A stretch of DNA of 10,608 bases from Rhizopus sp. PT2906 (Eukaryota > Mucoromycota > Mucoromycetes > Mucorales > Rhizopodaceae). Shown here piece after piece: positions 6,889-10,608 of this stretch. Position numbers and translations under genes: made by a program. The stretch's first letter is position 1. The number at the start of each line of letters is the position of its first letter. The stretch is from contig JAMYHX010000835.1 of assembly GCA_025529335.1 (NCBI GenBank), positions 1 through 10,608 of the forward strand, written 5' to 3'. The notes below the pieces were generated by a model. That model saw only the letters and a program-made list of their open reading frames with translations. It had not been told where the DNA came from and did not search any database.

Positions 6889-8826
6889 TTAAAGGCGATA
6901 GACGAAATCAAGTGCTTCATCCCCTACTCGTGCATCATTATCTTCCATCTCTTCAATCTGTTCTTCTGTTAGTTTCATCTTTTCTTGTTCTTTAAGTTGA
7001 TTCTTTCTATACAGTAAATATCTCTGAACTATAGTCAGAATAATAAACAAGACAAGGAAGCCTAAATTGATCATATGACCTCTCACTAACAAAAAGGGAT
7101 AATGAGCCAACTTTGTTCATAAAAGAAACACACTTACGATATCTTGGTGCATCGGATTTTCTATAAATATTTGATCCAACAAGGCCGGCTGAGTTGTTTG
7201 CAGAGACAGCCATTGCTGTTGCAACACTCTTTTTCATATCAGGCGCAATGTTGCTTGTCAACCATGCATTGACAATAGGGTTGATAACAAAAATACCAGC
7301 AACAGCAATACAGGCACCAGCATATAGTGTAGGTCGTTCAATACAGACAACCAGGATGATATATCCAATTAAGCAAATCAAGGCACCTGCAGTAGCATGA
7401 TAGGCTCTATCGCGGTGACGATCTGAAGAATAAGCCACTACTATCATCTTTAATAACAAATTGTCATGAGCAAAGCAAAAGTATATAATGTTATCTATAT
7501 TACCACAATTACTGCGCATACATAAGGTGGTGCTAGTGATGGCAGCATATATAATCAGTTATGCTCGTTTCTGTATAATAAAACTTGCGTATGTATTACC
7601 TGACATCAAATTTGCTGATAGTTTATCATCATAGCCCATACCTCTGACAATGGATGGTAAGAAACTATATATATATATGTAAAGGTCAGAAATAGAAAAT
7701 TGAAAACGAAAAGTAGTACTTTGATACGCTGGTGTTTGGTACACTTCCACAAAAAAACATGAGCATATACATCCAAACCTTCCAGTCAGTTAATGCCTTG
7801 ACTGCTTGCTTTTTATTTGAAGCATCCAAATCAGCCAAGGTCATGTGTGTGTGCTTATTATCCTCATGCTCCAGTCTTGAAACAGCCAGTATGCGTTCCT
7901 CTGCTGTTAAAATAGTCCAGGTGGATGGTGAACTTGGTAGGTAGAAGCTATTTCAAGGGAAAAGATTAAAACAGAATATAATAGTACATGTAAAACATAC
8001 TATGCTATCACACTCACAAACACGGTAGGTATGCCTTCAATAAGGAACAACCATTGCCAACCAGTTAATCCTCTTGACCCTCTAAGTTGCAATATACCAT
8101 AGGCAAGGACACCAGCTAAATGAAATGTATGAGCTCATTATCTATTCATCTCCCATAGTTGCTTACCATAAGCATGAGCAGCTACTGTCGATCCCCAAAA
8201 GAGAGCAATACGTGTTGCCTATGAGTTATAAATGAAAACAGTCATAACAAGAAAGGGATGTAGCAAATTACCATTTCATTCTTTTTATAAAACAAGGTCA
8301 AAAAGTAAATGACACCAGGAAAGAAACCTGCTTCAAAGAATCCAAGAAGAAAACGAAAAATCAAGAGTTGATGATAGTTTCTGACAGTCGCATGCAAACA
8401 AGCGATGGTCCCCCAGAGAAGCATCAAGAAGGGTAGCCATCGTTTGGCAGTAAACCTTTTCAATAGTATATTACTGGGTATTTGAAATATAAGAAATCCA
8501 ACCTAGTGATATTTATCAAGAATATGTCTTATTGTGTATATATGTGTGTGTAGTTACATAAAAGATGGTGACACAGGTATTGAATTGATCAGGTGTGATA
8601 CCAACATCCTCCTCAAAATTATCCAATACAGCATTTCCTTTGAATAGCAATAATAAATAAAGAAAATATCTAAACAATGACATGATTTACCTAGACTGGA
8701 TCGATCCAAGGAAGAGAAAAGATACATAAAGCTAAGGAATGGCAATAATCTCGTATCTAGTTTTCGAACAAGCTTTTTCTCTGCTTCTGTATCTGATACA
8801 GTGTTATCAGCATCTGTAAAAAACAT
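6889..8826 (-). CDS. Major facilitator transporter, anion:cation symporter family (Dal5/Tna1-like permease)
   Basis: Ten exons: 8826-8691, 8637-8558, 8502-8272, 8218-8167, 8115-8001, 7947-7720, 7664-7600, 7532-7504, 7447-7138 and 7085-6889, giving 480 aa. Nine GT-AG introns of 51-67 nt join in consistent phase. Hallmarks of the family: N-terminal TEAEKKLVRKLDTRLLPFLS leading into helix 1 with LDRSSLGNA, the loop LLKRFTAKRW (85-94), EAGFFPGVIYFLTLFY (129-144), TGWQWLFLIEGIP, APPYVCAVIV, SDRHRDR (321-326) in the second half, a late segment NNSAGLVGSNIYRKSDAPRY, and a charged cytosolic C-terminus. Twelve membrane helices fit the length. Relatives import allantoate, nicotinate, pantothenate, biotin or other organic anions with protons at the plasma membrane; the substrate cannot be read from sequence. 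Intron 5 is set by family continuity (IPTVFVSVIAYFYLP): its donor is GTATGT at 8000, not the nearby GTGAGT. Confidence 0.9.
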
Positions 8827-9055
8827 TAATGAAAAGAAAAGACAATGATAGCAATATACAAGGATATGCTTTTACCGCGATTGATTAATAAAGAATATAC
8901 GCTCGGCATAATAACAAGGGAAAAAAAAAAGAGAAAAAAAAGGGCTAATCTCTATTTATGCAGAGCAAGCTTGTCACCTGCCTGACGAAGAAAGAAAAAA
9001 AAAAGAAGGCATTTCATTGGCCATTGTAACTCTATTTTTTGTTGTTATTGTTGTA
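8827..9055. promoter_or_regulatory. Short divergent promoter, permease (minus) / RAD51 paralog (plus)
   Basis: Only 229 bp separate the two start codons, so promoter elements must be shared or interleaved. The centre has long A/G runs on the plus strand (8919-8942 and 8988-9007), i.e. pyrimidine tracts for the minus-strand gene. No TATA box or known regulator site stands out. An antisense open frame (8974-9234, minus) covering this region and exon 1 of the RAD51 paralog looks like its shadow. Confidence 0.55.
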
Positions 9056-10239
9056 ATGAAGAGTGAATTAGAGTCCTTGACAAAGTCTTTGGGAGTATTT
9101 GAAAAGTTAGAGGAAGGTGAGTGGTTTAAAGAATGCCTATAAGCTAAAGACTGAAAGAACACTTTAGAAGGACTAGATTCATTTGAAGAACTGATCCCAA
9201 GATCAGCATCCGAACTACAGAATGTATTGCACATTGATCAAGCTTCAATTGAGTCTATCCTCGACGTTGCTTCAGCCGAGGCCTATGACTGGAGACTGAG
9301 AGAAAAAGCAGGAAGGGAGCTTATAGATATACAATCGAATACGACATTAACAACAGGCGATGATACAATGGATAAGCTATTAGGGGGTGGTATACCACTA
9401 GGAACGATCACTGAGATCGTAGGGGAAAGGTAGCTGTGATGTATATATAAATAAGAACCAGAGGAATAATGCTATATAGTTCTTCTGGAAAGACACAACT
9501 AGGACTTCAATTGTGCTTGTCAGTACAAAAGCCAGCTCTTGAAGGGGGTCTTGAAGGATCAGCCATTTATATACACAGCGAGGGTCCGTTTCCATCAAGC
9601 AGACTCAACCAACTTGTTGATAAATACGTGTCTAAATATGGGAACAAGGTAGATGTAGACAATTTGAGGAATAATATTCATACGATGCGCGTGTCAGATG
9701 GAGAGAGTCAGTATCGTGTGCTGGCCTATCAATTACCTGCATTTCTAGATTTGCAGCAAAAGAGTCAAAAAAAGATTCGACTTGTCGTGATAGATTCTAT
9801 TAGCGCGATTTATAGAAGTGATAGCACTTACAAGCAGCGTTTTGACAAAATGGCAGAGATATGTGAAATAGGTATGCGATTGAAGAGAATAGCCAGTCAG
9901 TACAACCTTGCTGTCGTCGCTATTAATCAAGTCACGGATGTCCCAGACACTTCTCTCAAAGGGAACGCGTTCATAAGTCATATGGAAGAATGGTTAGACT
10001 TTAATCTGATAAATCAACAAGAAAATGGTCCATTAGGATTGTTTATTCATTCGTTGTTAAAGAAGCCTACTTTAGGTCTATCCTGGCAGAACTCTGTTAA
10101 TATGAGAATTAGATTGGCTAGATCACAAATGATGGAACATGTTGTCACTAGACGCGTTTTATTTATAGAATTTTCACCCAAGGCAAAGCGATCAGGGTGT
10201 GAAGTCGTAATTGATGATACTGGGATTCATGCAATCTAA
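9056..10239 (+). CDS. XRCC3: RAD51 paralog, XRCC3/Rad57-type recombination mediator
   Basis: Three exons, 9056-9116, 9168-9429 and 9480-10239, give 360 aa (human XRCC3 is 346). Introns are 51 and 50 nt (GTGAGT...TTTAG and GTAGCT...TATAG). The N-terminal helical domain holds SIESILDVASAEAYD. The RecA core follows: TTGDDTMDKLLGGGIPLGTITEI, Walker A GESSSGKT (106-113) split by intron 2, GGLEGSAIYIHSEGPFPSSRL, Walker B LVVID (209-213), INQV (256-259) and LGLSWQNSVNMRIRL. The pattern GLEGSA.YI..E..FP..RL fits XRCC3/Rad57 better than RAD51 itself, and the length excludes longer family members. These proteins help load or stabilise RAD51 on single-stranded DNA during homologous recombination, in the nucleus. 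No ATG exists in the open frame of exon 2, which is closed by a stop at 9152-9154. The short first exon with ATG at 9056 (G at -3) resolves this. Confidence 0.87.
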
Positions 10240-10472
10240 CTATGGTTGACCATATCGTTTGCTTCCCTTCCCTTTTTTTATATACCCTCAAAACTGAATA
10301 AACTTTCTATATGCCATTAACAGGCTTCTAATCCATATTTAGAGAATATGTAAAACTAATCTTTTAAAGTCTACGAATATACCTTAATTTCTAACAATGT
10401 ACGTTTTTGAATATAAACAATCCATTTGTGTACTAAAGAACAGTGCTTTATTTAATGAAATATCCTATGCTT
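10240..10472. other. 3' region of the RAD51 paralog
   Basis: AT-rich and without a coding frame. A plus-strand AATAAA at 10297-10302 lies about 57 nt past the stop and is the likely polyadenylation signal. A minus-strand AATAAA at 10447-10452 would suit a convergent gene from the right. Confidence 0.5.
10297..10302 (+). terminator. Polyadenylation signal AATAAA for the RAD51 paralog
   Basis: AATAAA about 57 nt downstream of the TAA at 10237-10239, preceded by a T-rich stretch. A later AATAAA is near 10493 but is farther than needed. Confidence 0.5.
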
Positions 10473-10607
10473 TTACTTGATTTCTTGCCCTGAAATAAAG
10501 CCTTTATCACTTATTAATAACGCATAGAAACAAAAAAAAGCATTGGGATAGAAATGTGTGTAAAGAGAACCATCAAGTATACTGAAGTTTATTATGCTTT
10601 GACAATA
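10473..10607 (-). CDS. Possible 3' end of a convergent gene entering from the right edge
   Basis: The minus strand is open from the right edge for 44 codons to a TAA at 10473-10475, ending with the peptide ALLISDKGFISGQEIK. An AATAAA follows 20 nt after the stop (10447-10452). The residues are varied and aromatic-rich, without the Lys/Asn monotony of random AT-rich frames, but the stretch is short, has no recognisable domain and includes a run of Phe from a poly-T tract. It could be a terminal exon or chance. It lacks an in-window start. Confidence 0.25.
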   Translation of the reverse strand, partial: YCQSIINFSILDGSLYTHFYPNAFFCFYALLISDKGFISGQEIK

Positions 10608-10608
10608 T

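Noticed and set aside
7194..7400. Plus-strand open frame with hydrophobic residues
   Set aside because: It is the exact antisense of permease exon 9. The minus strand shows clear family motifs there.
7994..8022. GTGAGT donor at 8016-8011 and GTTTGT near 8020 for permease intron 5
   Set aside because: GTGAGT gives the wrong phase. GTTTGT keeps phase but deletes residues that the family has between EGIPTV and the Phe-x-Leu-Pro motif. The GTATGT donor at 8000 keeps both.
8974..9234. Serine-rich minus-strand open frame
   Set aside because: It begins in the antisense of RAD51-paralog exon 2, ends in a poly-A/G tract and has no domain. It is a shadow of the real gene.
9227..9429. RAD51 paralog starting at TTG 9227
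   Set aside because: A TTG start is implausible in a fungal nuclear gene and would cut into the N-terminal helical domain. The ATG exon at 9056 restores it.
1..10608. CRISPR arrays, insertion sequences, tRNA/rRNA genes, secondary-metabolite cluster or defence system
   Set aside because: No spaced repeats, terminal inverted repeats with transposase, cloverleaf or cluster enzymes were seen. The gene set is ordinary eukaryotic housekeeping and transport.

Overview
The window looks like nuclear DNA of an AT-rich, early-diverging filamentous fungus, most likely of the Mucoromycota (Mucorales-like). The grounds are short GT-AG introns (18 reconstructed here, 48-73 nt), pyrimidine-rich promoters, AATAAA-type 3' ends, many microsatellites, and fungal families (Dal5-type permease, F-box protein, claudin-like tetraspan with a long tail). 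Genus and species cannot be told from the sequence alone. There is no CRISPR array, operon, rRNA or tRNA that I can see, and no viral or toxin gene.

Layout, left to right. (1) 82-330, minus: an uncertain coding exon, probably the first exon of a gene running off the left edge. (2) 622-2198, minus: an OLA1/YchF P-loop ATPase in seven exons (402 aa) with a presequence-like N-terminus. (3) 2199-2859: divergent intergenic region. (4) 2860-4560, plus: a claudin/SUR7/PalI-like four-helix membrane protein in two exons (542 aa) with a disordered cytosolic tail rich in phosphosite motifs. (5) 4561-5087: convergent intergenic region with simple repeats. (6) 5088-6785, minus: an intronless F-box protein (565 aa). 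(7) 6889-8826, minus: a major facilitator transporter of the anion:cation symporter (Dal5/Tna1-like) family in ten exons (480 aa). (8) 8827-9055: short divergent promoter. (9) 9056-10239, plus: a RAD51 paralog of the XRCC3/Rad57 type in three exons (360 aa). (10) 10240-10608: 3' region, with the possible 3' end of a convergent gene entering from the right (10473-10607, minus).

The genes show no common pathway: translation/stress ATPase, cell-surface tetraspan, ubiquitin-ligase adaptor, organic-acid or vitamin permease, and recombination repair. They look like ordinary compact fungal chromosome, not a cluster or mobile island. The main value of this annotation is the spliced gene models: open reading frames alone break the OLA1, permease and RAD51-paralog genes into pieces and miss three start or terminal exons. 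Every exon junction given was checked by eye for reading phase and protein-family continuity; no alignment or transcript data were available.
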